DNA of 64,000 nt from Anaerolineales bacterium (GTDB lineage Bacteria > Chloroflexota > Anaerolineae > Anaerolineales > UBA4823). The position numbers and the translations under genes are program-made. Below the pieces are notes generated by a model. It was not told the DNA's origin, ran no database searches, and saw only the letters and a list, made by a program, of their open reading frames with translations. Positions 16,867 to 25,137 of the stretch are shown here, piece by piece; positions within the stretch are counted from its first letter, which is position 1, and every line of letters begins with the position of its first letter. The DNA lies in NCBI GenBank assembly GCA_025057645.1, contig JANXBJ010000005.1, positions 1 through 64,000 on the forward strand. Reading direction: 5' to 3'.

Positions 16867-18498
16867 ATGGCAGCAAAACAACTTGTCTTCGGAGAAGATG
16901 CACGTCGTAAACTTCAGCGTGGTATGGACACCCTGGCCACCGCAGTGGTCACCACCCTCGGTCCTAAAGGCCGCAATGTAGCTGTTGACCGCAAGTTCGG
17001 TTCCCCGACCATCACGCATGACGGTGTCTCTGTTGCCAAGGAGATCGAACTCGAAGACCCCTTTGAGAACATGGGAGCTCAGTTGCTCAAAGAGGCAGCG
17101 ACCAAGACGAACGACATCGCTGGTGACGGTACCACCACTTCGACCGTGTTGGCGCACTCGATCGTCACCGAGGGGATGAAGAACTTAGCCGCCGGCGCTA
17201 ACCCTATGCTGCTCAAGCGCGGCATCGAGGCCGCGACCAAGGCCGTCTCCGAAAAAATTCGCAGCCAGGCCATTGAAATCACCACCAAGAACGAGATTGC
17301 CAACGTCGCTTCCATTTCCGCCCAGGACCGCGCCATCGGGGACTTGATCGCCGAGGTGATGGACAAGGTCGGAAAGGACGGGGTCATCACCGTGGAAGAG
17401 TCGAAGGGACTGGAATTCGAGACCGAGTACGTCGAGGGCATGCAATTCGACCGCGGCTATATCTCTCCTTACTTTATCACCGACCCCGAACACATGGAAG
17501 CGGTGATTAACGATCCTTACATCTTGATCCACGATAAGAAGATTTCCGCTGCTGCAGATATCGTCCCCATTCTCGAAAAGCTTGTCCAGATCGGCAAGCG
17601 GGATCTCTTGATCATCGCCGAGGATGTGGACGGCGAGGCCCTCGCCACCCTGGTGCTGAACAAGCTGCGCGGTATGTTGAACGTGGTAGCGGTGAAAGCC
17701 CCCGGCTTCGGCGATCGGCGCAAAGCGATGCTTCAGGACATCGCTATCCTGACTGGCGCTACGGTGATCTCCGAAGAGACCGGCCGCAAGCTGGAGAGCG
17801 CTACAGTGCAGGATTTGGGCCGCGCCGAAAAGGTCGTGGTGGATAAGGACAACACCACCATTGTCGGCGGCAAGGGCGATCCTGCTCAGATCAAAGGTCG
17901 GATCGAGCAAATCCGCGTTGAAATTGAAAAGAGCACCAGCGACTACGACCGTGAGAAGCTCAACGAGCGCCTAGCCAAGCTCTCCGGCGGCGTGGCGATC
18001 ATCCGCGTTGGCGCTGCTACCGAGACCGAGCTGAAAGAGAAGAAGCACCGCGTCGAGGATGCCCTCTCGGCGACCCGCGCCGCGGTTGAAGAAGGGATTG
18101 TGCCGGGTGGCGGCGTGGCTCTGATCAACGCCATGAGCGCTTTGGATGACCTCAAGATGGATAACGAAGACGCTCAGATCGGTGTGAACATTGTCCGCCG
18201 CGCTCTGGAAGTGCCGCTGCGCAAGATCGCCGAAAATGCCGGCAAGGATGGCATGGTGGTGCTTGAAACCGTACGTCGCCTTCAGAAGGAGCAGAATAAC
18301 CCCAACATTGGCTACAATGTGCTCACCGAGCAATATGTCGATATGGTCAAGGATGGTGTGATCGATCCGGCCAAGGTGACCCGCGGCGCTCTCGAGAACG
18401 CCACCTCGATCGCCGCCATGATCCTGACCACCGAAGCCCTGATCACCGAGGTGCCGGAGAAGGAAAAACCTACACCGCCGCCGCCACCGGAATACTAA
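16867..18498 (+). CDS. groEL: Chaperonin GroEL
   Basis: The 543-residue ATP-driven folding chaperonin subunit. ATP-binding GDGTTT with the catalytic Asp is near residue 85, and the second nucleotide motif GGGVAL is near residue 414. The apical substrate-binding region is intact. The C terminus is unusual: after EVPEKEKP it ends in a run of Pro followed by EY, and lacks the flexible Gly-Gly-Met repeats that line the cavity in E. coli GroEL. Preceded by AAAGGAGAGG. The operon ends at the hairpin at 18526. Confidence 0.98.
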   Translation: MAAKQLVFGEDARRKLQRGMDTLATAVVTTLGPKGRNVAVDRKFGSPTITHDGVSVAKEIELEDPFENMGAQLLKEAATKTNDIAGDGTTTSTVLAHSIVTEGMKNLAAGANPMLLKRGIEAATKAVSEKIRSQAIEITTKNEIANVASISAQDRAIGDLIAEVMDKVGKDGVITVEESKGLEFETEYVEGMQFDRGYISPYFITDPEHMEAVINDPYILIHDKKISAAADIVPILEKLVQIGKRDLLIIAEDVDGEALATLVLNKLRGMLNVVAVKAPGFGDRRKAMLQDIAILTGATVISEETGRKLESATVQDLGRAEKVVVDKDNTTIVGGKGDPAQIKGRIEQIRVEIEKSTSDYDREKLNERLAKLSGGVAIIRVGAATETELKEKKHRVEDALSATRAAVEEGIVPGGGVALINAMSALDDLKMDNEDAQIGVNIVRRALEVPLRKIAENAGKDGMVVLETVRRLQKEQNNPNIGYNVLTEQYVDMVKDGVIDPAKVTRGALENATSIAAMILTTEALITEVPEKEKPTPPPPPEY

Positions 18499-18525
18499 GC
18501 CGAAATAATTGAGCTATGCGCCCAA

Positions 18526-18560
18526 AGCGAGGCTGAAAGTGCAGCCTCGCTTGGTTTTTT
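18526..18560 (+). terminator. Rho-independent terminator of groES-groEL
   Basis: Perfect 10-base-pair stem AGCGAGGCTG / CAGCCTCGCT (18526-18535 with 18542-18551), six-base loop, followed by a T-rich tail TTGGTTTTTT. It starts 27 bases after the groEL stop. Confidence 0.93.
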
Positions 18561-18634
18561 AAAAAAGCTGTTCAGATGGTTGACATTTTCGATGTTATTT
18601 TGTTTAATAGCAAAAACGGTGTGGATATCAGAGA

Positions 18635-21600
18635 GTGAATCCCGCAGTTAGTCCTTTAGCTCAAGACCCACCCCGCCAAAGCTTGGAGGAAATCGGAACA
18701 CACTCCGAGCAGCCTGGCGAGCTCTTCTCTTCCTCTCTTTCTCCACCGGTGGGGAGCGAAGCTGACTTTCGTGCCTTAGCCGAAAACGCCCTCGAAGCGA
18801 TTTTTGTTCTCAATAAAGAAGGTCTTTTGGAATACGTCAACGGGCAGGCTTGCCAACTGTTGGGCTATGGGCGTCAAGAGTTGATCGGAAAGCATTTTTC
18901 GATTTTTGTTCACCCGGGGGATTTGCCCTTGGTGGCCGAGCGCAGAGAGGCCCGTTTGCGCGGCGAGCCTGTTCCAAACCGCTATGAAATTCAACTGGTG
19001 CGCAAAGAGGGCGCCGTGATCCCGGTCGAAATGGGCGTGACGCTCACCCGTTGGCGAGGGGAGACTGCGACGCTCGCCCTAGTGCACGAGATCAGCCTGC
19101 GCCGCGAGCTCGAAAAGTCGCTGGCCGAAGAATTGCGCTTGCGCACAGTCCTGGCTGAGCTCTCGAGGAATTTGCTTTGCGCCTTTGACCTCGAACAGCT
19201 TTCCGAAGTCGCCCTTCGGGAAGCGCAACAGTTGACCCAAAGTCCGCTCGGTTTGATCGGTTACTTGGACCCGGAGAATCACCAAGAGTTTATCGGGGTG
19301 AGGGGGCGCTCGAATTCGCAGGGGGCCAGTTTTGAGAGGGTTCTCGATTCGTTTGACCGCCTGAAGGGGTTGTGGGAGTGGGCAGCCCAGCGGGGAGAAG
19401 CCGTTTTTACCAATGAGTTCGCTCAGGACCTTGGAGTCTCGCCCTTTTCAAGCGATCATCCACCGGTCGCGCGTCTGCTCCTCGCCCCGGCCAAGATCGA
19501 TGGCTGCATGGTGGGATTGCTCGCAGTCGCCAACGCTGCCGAGCCCTACCGCTCGGTTCAAGCCGAGCAGCTCCAGCGCTTGGCCGATCTCTACGCTCTA
19601 GCTCTGCAGCGCCATTGGCACGAAGAAGCTCTGCGCCAGGAAAGCCGCCGTGCCCGGGGCTTGGCACACATTTCTCAAACGATCACGGCCCGGCAGCGTG
19701 AACCCTCGGTGTTTACGGAGAGCGTAGCCCAGCAGACTGCTGAAGTGCTGGACGCTACTTGTGCGATTTTCACGCTGGGTGAGGCAAAAGAGAGCCTGCA
19801 CTTAGCCAGCCTTGCTCACCCCGACCCGCAGAGGCTCTCGCTGCTCAACGAGGCCTTTGCGCTGCGAGACTTCCCTGCCGACCAGCCTGCTTGGCAAGAG
19901 ATCCTGCGCAATCCGCAGCCGCACTGCTTTGCAACTCTGCCGAGTTCGCCCCCTCCTCTGCTCACTGCGCCCCTTTTGCAGCACCTCGACAAACGGATCG
20001 GCCTGCGTAGTTTGATGCTTCTCCCCCTAGCGCAAGGCCGAGAGGTAATCGGCCTAATGATGCTTTGCCGCCACAGCGGGGAAAGAGCGTTTTTGGCACA
20101 AGACTTCGCCTTTGCCCAGGAAGTCGCTGCCCGCCTTGCTTTGGGAATGGCCAACGCTCGCCTGGTGAGCGACTTGGAGGCTCAGCAGGCCTTGCTCGAG
20201 CTACGCATTGCCGAGCGAACGATGGAATTGCAAGCCGAGCGCGAGTTCGTTCTCCAAGTCATGAACTCGATTGACTTGGGCATCACCGTGGTTGGGCGAG
20301 ATCGGCGGTTTGTCTTCGTCAACCGCGCCTTTGCCGAAATGTTAGGATATGCCCCGGAGGAGTTGGTCGGGAAATCCCCCCACGAGATCACCGTCCCCTC
20401 TCACATCGTTGTGTTAGAAACCCAGTGGCGCAACCGTTTGCAGGGTAAGAGAACCTCTTATGAGAACCTTCTGATCCACAAGGATGGCACGCCGGTACCG
20501 GTTCTGATCACAGCTACACCTCGTCAGCAAGGCGAAGAATTTGTCGGTTCGATTGCCGTGGTCACCGACCTGCGCCAGCGCCAACTCCAAGAAGAAGAGC
20601 AAATTTGGTTGCAAAGTTTCCGCGATCTTTTGCTCTCCATCGCCCACACCTTTATCGAAGGGGTAACCTTGCACGATCAAGTGGCGATCGAGCAGCTCCT
20701 AGGAGAAGTAGGGAAATTCCTTGAGGTAGACCGGGTTTATCTCTTCCTCTTCGATTGGTATAACGAAACGGTGTCCAACACCCACGAGTGGGTTGCTGAG
20801 GGCGTGAGAGCCGAAAAAGCGAACTTGCAGAACATCCCCCTCGAGAGCATCCCCGCCTGGATGGAGCGCTTACGCAAAGACCCCTATATTCTCATCCCCG
20901 ATGTTGGGGAGCTAGGCATAGAATGGGGCGAGGTGAGAGCCATTCTAGAAGCGCAAGCGATTCAATCCCTCTTGGTGATGCCGGTTCGCTCGGGGGAAAA
21001 GCTTTATGGCTTTGTGGGGTTTGATTCGGTCAAGGAAAAGCGGCAGTGGAAAGAAGAAGAGATTTATCTTCTGGGTATCCTCGCCAACCAATTTGCTGGC
21101 CTCCTCATCCGTCAAGAGGCCGAAGAGGCTTTGCGTGAAAGCGAGGCGCGATACCGCCTCTTGGCCGAGAACGTGAGCGATGTAATCTGGACAACCGATC
21201 TGGATTTCAACTACACCTACATCAGCCCTTCGGTGACTGCGCTCACCGGTTACTCGGTAGAAGAGGCGATGCAATTGCATTTAAAGGAGTTGCTCACCCC
21301 CGAATCTTACCGGGTGGCGAAGGCGGCTATTGTCAAAGAAAGGCAACAGCTCTTCCAACTTACTCGCGAAGAACAGCGCAGTTGGTCACGGACGCTCGAA
21401 TTGGAACATCGCTGCAAGGATGGCTCGACACGCTGGATGGAGGTCAAGACAAGCCTGCTGTTTGACGAGCAAGGCAACCCCATCGGCTTTCTTGGTCTGA
21501 GCCGCGATATCAGTGAGCGCCGCCGAGCGCGCCAGGTTTTGGAGTATATGGCGACCCACGATGACCTGACCGGTTTGCCGAACCGTGCACTCTTTAACGA

Positions 21601-22045
21601 TCGCCTGAAGCAGGCCCTAAAGCGGGCAGCTAGGGAGAAGCGTTCTTTGGCGGTGTTCCTGATCGACCTTGACCACTTTAAAGAGCTCAACGACTCCTTT
21701 GGTCATTTCAAGGGCGATCGGGTGCTCCAAGAGGTGGCGCAGCGGTTGGTGGCGGCTTTGCGCCAAAGCGATACGGTTGCTCGGATGGGCGGCGACGAAT
21801 TCTGCGTAATCTTAGAGGATCTCGACCGAGCCGAAGATGCCGGGAGCATCGCCGAAAAACTGTTGAGCGTCATTGCCCAACCTTATCCTATCGAGCGCGG
21901 CATTACTTGGAGCTTGTCGGCGAGCATTGGCATCAGCCTTTACCCCCGGGACGGCGAGGATACTGAAGCCTTATTGATTGCCGCCGATATTGCCATGTAC
22001 CGTGCCAAGCGGCGCCGCAATCGCTATCGATTTTACTCCCTATAA
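18635..22045 (+). CDS. Multi-PAS/GAF diguanylate cyclase
   Basis: Sensor protein of 1136 residues making the second messenger c-di-GMP from two GTP. Domain order: PAS (about 43-165), GAF (168-330), GAF (335-515), PAS (537-650), GAF (665-830), PAS (835-965), GGDEF (971-1136). The active-site loop GGDEF is intact near residue 1053. An I-site RxxD (RQSD) precedes it by five residues, so product inhibition is expected. No EAL or HD-GYP domain and no membrane helix are present, so it appears cytoplasmic. The start is GTG 18635; ribosome-binding site weak. It is monocistronic, between the groEL terminator and tRNA-Glu. Confidence 0.93.
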   Translation: MNPAVSPLAQDPPRQSLEEIGTHSEQPGELFSSSLSPPVGSEADFRALAENALEAIFVLNKEGLLEYVNGQACQLLGYGRQELIGKHFSIFVHPGDLPLVAERREARLRGEPVPNRYEIQLVRKEGAVIPVEMGVTLTRWRGETATLALVHEISLRRELEKSLAEELRLRTVLAELSRNLLCAFDLEQLSEVALREAQQLTQSPLGLIGYLDPENHQEFIGVRGRSNSQGASFERVLDSFDRLKGLWEWAAQRGEAVFTNEFAQDLGVSPFSSDHPPVARLLLAPAKIDGCMVGLLAVANAAEPYRSVQAEQLQRLADLYALALQRHWHEEALRQESRRARGLAHISQTITARQREPSVFTESVAQQTAEVLDATCAIFTLGEAKESLHLASLAHPDPQRLSLLNEAFALRDFPADQPAWQEILRNPQPHCFATLPSSPPPLLTAPLLQHLDKRIGLRSLMLLPLAQGREVIGLMMLCRHSGERAFLAQDFAFAQEVAARLALGMANARLVSDLEAQQALLELRIAERTMELQAEREFVLQVMNSIDLGITVVGRDRRFVFVNRAFAEMLGYAPEELVGKSPHEITVPSHIVVLETQWRNRLQGKRTSYENLLIHKDGTPVPVLITATPRQQGEEFVGSIAVVTDLRQRQLQEEEQIWLQSFRDLLLSIAHTFIEGVTLHDQVAIEQLLGEVGKFLEVDRVYLFLFDWYNETVSNTHEWVAEGVRAEKANLQNIPLESIPAWMERLRKDPYILIPDVGELGIEWGEVRAILEAQAIQSLLVMPVRSGEKLYGFVGFDSVKEKRQWKEEEIYLLGILANQFAGLLIRQEAEEALRESEARYRLLAENVSDVIWTTDLDFNYTYISPSVTALTGYSVEEAMQLHLKELLTPESYRVAKAAIVKERQQLFQLTREEQRSWSRTLELEHRCKDGSTRWMEVKTSLLFDEQGNPIGFLGLSRDISERRRARQVLEYMATHDDLTGLPNRALFNDRLKQALKRAAREKRSLAVFLIDLDHFKELNDSFGHFKGDRVLQEVAQRLVAALRQSDTVARMGGDEFCVILEDLDRAEDAGSIAEKLLSVIAQPYPIERGITWSLSASIGISLYPRDGEDTEALLIAADIAMYRAKRRRNRYRFYSL

Positions 22046-22162
22046 CGCCACCAAACGAGACCGCCTGCAGGTCGGTTTCGATGAGGTTTATGCCCCCCTA
22101 TAGCCGGAAGATGGACCTTGCGATTAGCCTAGGTTGCTCCACGCCATTTCCTGTCTGGGTGT

Positions 22163-22204
22163 GCTCGGAAAAACAAACCGAGCGGGCGAGATTTGATTTC
22201 TCGC
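22163..22204. terminator. Two tandem hairpins between convergent genes
   Basis: GCTCGG (22163-22168) pairs with CCGAGC (22178-22183), and GCGAGA (22186-22191) with TCTCGC (22199-22204). They lie between the diguanylate cyclase and the convergent tRNA gene. On the minus strand they follow TTTTT after the tRNA. A bidirectional termination or RNA 3'-end role is plausible but not shown. Confidence 0.45.
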
Positions 22205-22219
22205 TTTCCGAGTCAAAAA

Positions 22220-22292
22220 TGCCCCCAACGAGATTCGAACTCGTGTTTTAGCCTTGAGAGGGCTATGTCCTGGGCCGCTAGACGATGGGGGC
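22220..22292 (-). tRNA. tRNA-Glu (anticodon CTC)
   Basis: A 73-base cloverleaf on the minus strand. The acceptor stem pairs GCCCCCA with TGGGGGC with discriminator A. The anticodon stem TAGCC/GGCTA encloses the loop CTCTCAA, giving anticodon CTC (reads GAG). The T loop is GTTCGAAT. CCA is not encoded. The D arm TCGTCTAGCGGCCCAGGA is typical of tRNA-Glu. Confidence 0.96.
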
Positions 22293-22303
22293 AGACGTGT
22301 TCG

Positions 22304-22331
22304 ATTTTACCACAAAAACTCGTTGTGGCAA
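22304..22331 (-). promoter_or_regulatory. Promoter of tRNA-Glu
   Basis: On the minus strand TTGCCA (22326-22331) and TAAAAT (22304-22309) are spaced by 16 bases, and the mature tRNA 5' end is 12 bases after the -10 box. Confidence 0.7.
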
Positions 22332-22632
22332 CGGCATTCTAAGTCTGATCGGGGTGAGCAGAGTTCTTTGAACCCGGTCGTCGGGCCTTCCTACGGGCTT
22401 AAGTTTTGTGAAGCGTGGTTTTCGGGGAGGCCTTTGCAGCGGACTGCTTCCTCCTCGGCTGATAAGCGTCTTTGCCAGCCGGCAGAGGTGTTAGCCCTGG
22501 CGCTTTCTCTGCGGTGCAGGCCCATATCTTCGGCCGGAGCTTGACCGGAGCGCTAAGGACTTGGGAGAGATTGACGATTATCTCGTGCTTGCAGTATGAT
22601 CCGGGGGAAAACCTTCACCTCGTGGAGGAGGG
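22332..22632 (+). promoter_or_regulatory. Intergenic region with promoter of the rhodanese gene
   Basis: TTGACG (22571-22576) and TATGAT (22595-22600) are spaced by 18 bases and lie about 33 bases before the rhodanese start. The rest of the gap, about 240 bases, shows no recognisable gene. Confidence 0.68.
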
Positions 22633-23118
22633 ATGACCAAGAAATCTGCTTCCCACAAGGCTTCCGTTTCTAAGGGAACGGGAAAAAGGCCTCCGCAGTC
22701 CGCTCCCTCGCCGCTTCTGACCTGGTTGATGCTTGGTGCGGTGGCTGTGCTGTTCCTTTACACTGTGTATCGCCAGATTGTCTTCGCCAACCGCCAGGGC
22801 GTGTCGATCCCCGAGATCAGCGTTGAACAAGCTTACGCCAAGTATCAACAAGGGGCCTTTGTCTTAGATGTGCGCCAGCCTGAGGAGTGGGAGCAGGGGC
22901 ATATTCCCAATACAATCTTGATCCCCCTCGATCAACTTCCCCGAAGGGTCAATGAAGTACCGCGGGACCGCGAAATTGTGGTCGTGTGTCGTTCGGGCAA
23001 TCGCAGCCGTGAGGGCACGCGCGTCCTTCTCGAAAATGGCTTTACGCAGGTGAGCTCGATGGCCGGCGGCGTGCTGGAATGGTCGGCAAAGGGCTACCCA
23101 TTCGTGCAAGGACCCTAG
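22633..23118 (+). CDS. Membrane-anchored rhodanese-like protein
   Basis: Protein of 161 residues with one N-terminal transmembrane helix (about residues 29-48) after a basic cytoplasmic tail, then a single rhodanese domain outside. The active-site loop CRSGNRS near residue 119 has the persulfide-forming Cys. The substrate-independent landmarks LDVRQPEEWEQGHIPN and AGGVLEWSAKGYP are present. Length of the loop (six residues after Cys) fits sulfurtransferases. Start ATG after GAGGAGGG. The next gene starts six bases after the stop, so both are probably co-transcribed. Confidence 0.92.
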   Translation: MTKKSASHKASVSKGTGKRPPQSAPSPLLTWLMLGAVAVLFLYTVYRQIVFANRQGVSIPEISVEQAYAKYQQGAFVLDVRQPEEWEQGHIPNTILIPLDQLPRRVNEVPRDREIVVVCRSGNRSREGTRVLLENGFTQVSSMAGGVLEWSAKGYPFVQGP

Positions 23119-23124
23119 AGAAAG

Positions 23125-24042
23125 ATGAAGAAACGCTTTGAGGGTTGCTTGCTTGGTCTAGCTTGCGGTGACGCTCTGGGCGCAAGCGTCGAATTTCAAC
23201 CGCCAGGCAGCTTTATCCCGCTCACCGACATGGTTGGCGGAGGACCTTTCAATCTGAAGCCGGGGCAATGGACGGATGACACCGCCATGGCTCTGTGTCT
23301 GGCAGAGAGCTTGGTGAGCTGCCGGGGTTTCAATGCCCGGGATCAAATGGAACGCTACTGTCGCTGGCGGGACGAGGGCCTGTGGAGCAGCACGGGGGTG
23401 TGTTTTGACATCGGCTATACTACGGCGGCTGCTCTGCGCCGCTTTGAGCAGAGCGGCGATCCCTATGCCGGCTCCACCGACCCGCTTACTTCCGGCAACG
23501 GCTCGTTGATGCGGTTGGCGCCCATTCCGATGTTCTATGTTGAGGACTTGCGAAAAGCGGCTTTTTATGCGGCCGAAAGTTCGCGCACCACTCACGCCTC
23601 CCGTGAAGCGGTGGATGCCTGCCGCTTATTTGCGGTGATGGTGGCTTTGGCCTTGCGTGGCGAGCCAAAGCATGTGCTCCTCTTCGAGACCTATGAGTGC
23701 TATTTTGAGGATGCAGATCTAGCCCCTGCGATTGCCGAACTGGCTCGGGGCAGCTATCGCCGCAAGAAAGAGGCAGACCTTGTCGCCAGCGGCTATGTGG
23801 TTAACACCTTGGAAGCAGCCTTGTGGAGCTTTTGGCAGGCAGAAAATTTTCGCCAAGCCGTTTTGCTCGCTGCCAATTTGGGCCACGATGCCGACACCAC
23901 TGCCGCTGTTTGCGGTCAGCTTGCCGGTGCTTTTTATGGGGTCGAGAAGATCCCGCGCCACTGGTTGAATTGCCTTGCTCGAGCTGAAGAAATTCGCCGC
24001 TTGGCTGCTCAACTTTACGAATTGCGTTGGCGCCCTTCTTGA
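23125..24042 (+). CDS. ADP-ribosylglycohydrolase (DraG-like)
   Basis: Enzyme of 305 residues that removes ADP-ribose from proteins or small molecules with a binuclear magnesium centre. The metal-binding elements are visible: GDALGA (residues 15-20), WTDDTAMAL with Asp51 and Asp52, and the C-terminal GHDADTTAAVCGQLAGA near residue 253. These correspond to the aspartates and threonine of the DraG/ARH family. Length is normal. It follows the rhodanese gene by six bases. Known relatives reverse arginine ADP-ribosylation of nitrogenase reductase, but no nitrogenase genes are seen here and the substrate remains open. Confidence 0.93.
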   Translation: MKKRFEGCLLGLACGDALGASVEFQPPGSFIPLTDMVGGGPFNLKPGQWTDDTAMALCLAESLVSCRGFNARDQMERYCRWRDEGLWSSTGVCFDIGYTTAAALRRFEQSGDPYAGSTDPLTSGNGSLMRLAPIPMFYVEDLRKAAFYAAESSRTTHASREAVDACRLFAVMVALALRGEPKHVLLFETYECYFEDADLAPAIAELARGSYRRKKEADLVASGYVVNTLEAALWSFWQAENFRQAVLLAANLGHDADTTAAVCGQLAGAFYGVEKIPRHWLNCLARAEEIRRLAAQLYELRWRPS

Positions 24043-24396
24043 CCCTCTCGTTCTTTCTATTTGTGACATTTGTCGCTTAACGAGGGGAAGTCTTATCGCA
24101 ATTATGCTAAAGCCTATTCGGATAAGCGCGTTATCGGGGGTTGGTGACCGTGAGTGCGTTGAGTTAGATCGGCCAAGAGGACGTTGTAAGGGGCATCGGT
24201 AAGAAAAACGGATCAACCATTTCTGCATTGGTGTTCAGGGCAACTAGAAAAAGCATTATCCTTGTCATACAGGTGACGGTTGGGCCGATAACACTTTTGT
24301 GTCTTTGGCCTTGCAACTCCTCTTTGGGTCAGACGAACGAAATCGTAAGACTCTGCCCAGCTTGTGTGCGTTATAATGAGAGAGGCGGAGGATGTG
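24043..24396 (+). other. Intergenic region with -10 box
   Basis: About 350 bases without a recognisable gene. TATAAT at 24372-24377 is a consensus -10 shortly before the next gene; no matching -35 is evident. This region is lower in GC than its surroundings. Confidence 0.5.
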
Positions 24397-25137
24397 GTGG
24401 ATATTTCTCTCCTGATCTTGCTAGCAATTATCTGTGTGGCCATTGCGGTGCTAATCGGCTTTCTTTTGGCCACTGTGCTATGGGGGAGATTCCCTGAGCC
24501 TCCCCCTCAGGCCCGCAAGGCAGGGTTGGACCGTCGCATCAGTTTTTACACTGACGAGAAGTTTCAAGCTTTGGTGATTCAAATGGATGGGAGGACACTC
24601 GACTCTCCCGATTTGCTTACCGAGGAGGAGAGCCGCCAACTCTTGCTGCTGGATCAGGTGCTGCGCAAGTGGCTGGATCAGGAAGCGCTGCCTCTGGCCG
24701 AAGCGGCGGGGACTTCCCGGCAAGCGCAGCCTTCGGGAAGTTCTCAGCCGGGGGCAGAGGTTTCACAACCCTCTCCGGCGCGGGAGCGCCTTTCGTTGTT
24801 AGTAGAATCTTCAGGGGCAGCGGTTGGCGCTGCGGAGAAGCTGCCTGCCAAGCGGGGGCTTGCCGATTGGCTCGCTCAAGCCTTGCAACCCAAGTCCAGT
24901 GCAAGTGGACCTCCAAAGAGCATTGCTATGCAAGTGGATGAGATCCTGCAAAGGAAGTTACAAGAAAGGGGTTGGCAACAGCGGGGCATCCGCCTTATGG
25001 AACTGCCCCACAAAGGGATGGTGGTTCTAGTGGGCTTGGATCAATATGCCACGGTGGAGGAGGTACCCGACCCCGAAATTCGCGCCCTAATCCGCGCTTC
25101 GGTCGAGGAGTGGGAAGCGAAAATGTACCGGGGTTAG
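24397..25137 (+). CDS. Membrane-anchored protein of unknown function
   Basis: Protein of about 246 residues that I do not recognise. It has one N-terminal transmembrane helix (ILLAIICVAIAVLIGFLLAT), a low-complexity Ser/Gln/Pro/Ala-rich middle (about residues 85-165) and a folded C-terminal part (about 165-246) with IAMQVDEILQRKL and GIRLMELPHKGMVVLVGL. Several in-frame starts exist (24364, 24376, 24394, 24397). The first two coincide with or precede the TATAAT at 24372, so I chose GTG 24397, which has GGAG six bases upstream. The stop TAG overlaps the stop TAA of convergent secA by sharing bases 25135-25136. Confidence 0.62.
   Translation: MDISLLILLAIICVAIAVLIGFLLATVLWGRFPEPPPQARKAGLDRRISFYTDEKFQALVIQMDGRTLDSPDLLTEEESRQLLLLDQVLRKWLDQEALPLAEAAGTSRQAQPSGSSQPGAEVSQPSPARERLSLLVESSGAAVGAAEKLPAKRGLADWLAQALQPKSSASGPPKSIAMQVDEILQRKLQERGWQQRGIRLMELPHKGMVVLVGLDQYATVEEVPDPEIRALIRASVEEWEAKMYRG

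Noticed and set aside
17185-17910. Long open frame antisense to groEL
   Set aside because: It mirrors the codon pattern of groEL, has no start signals and no family resemblance.
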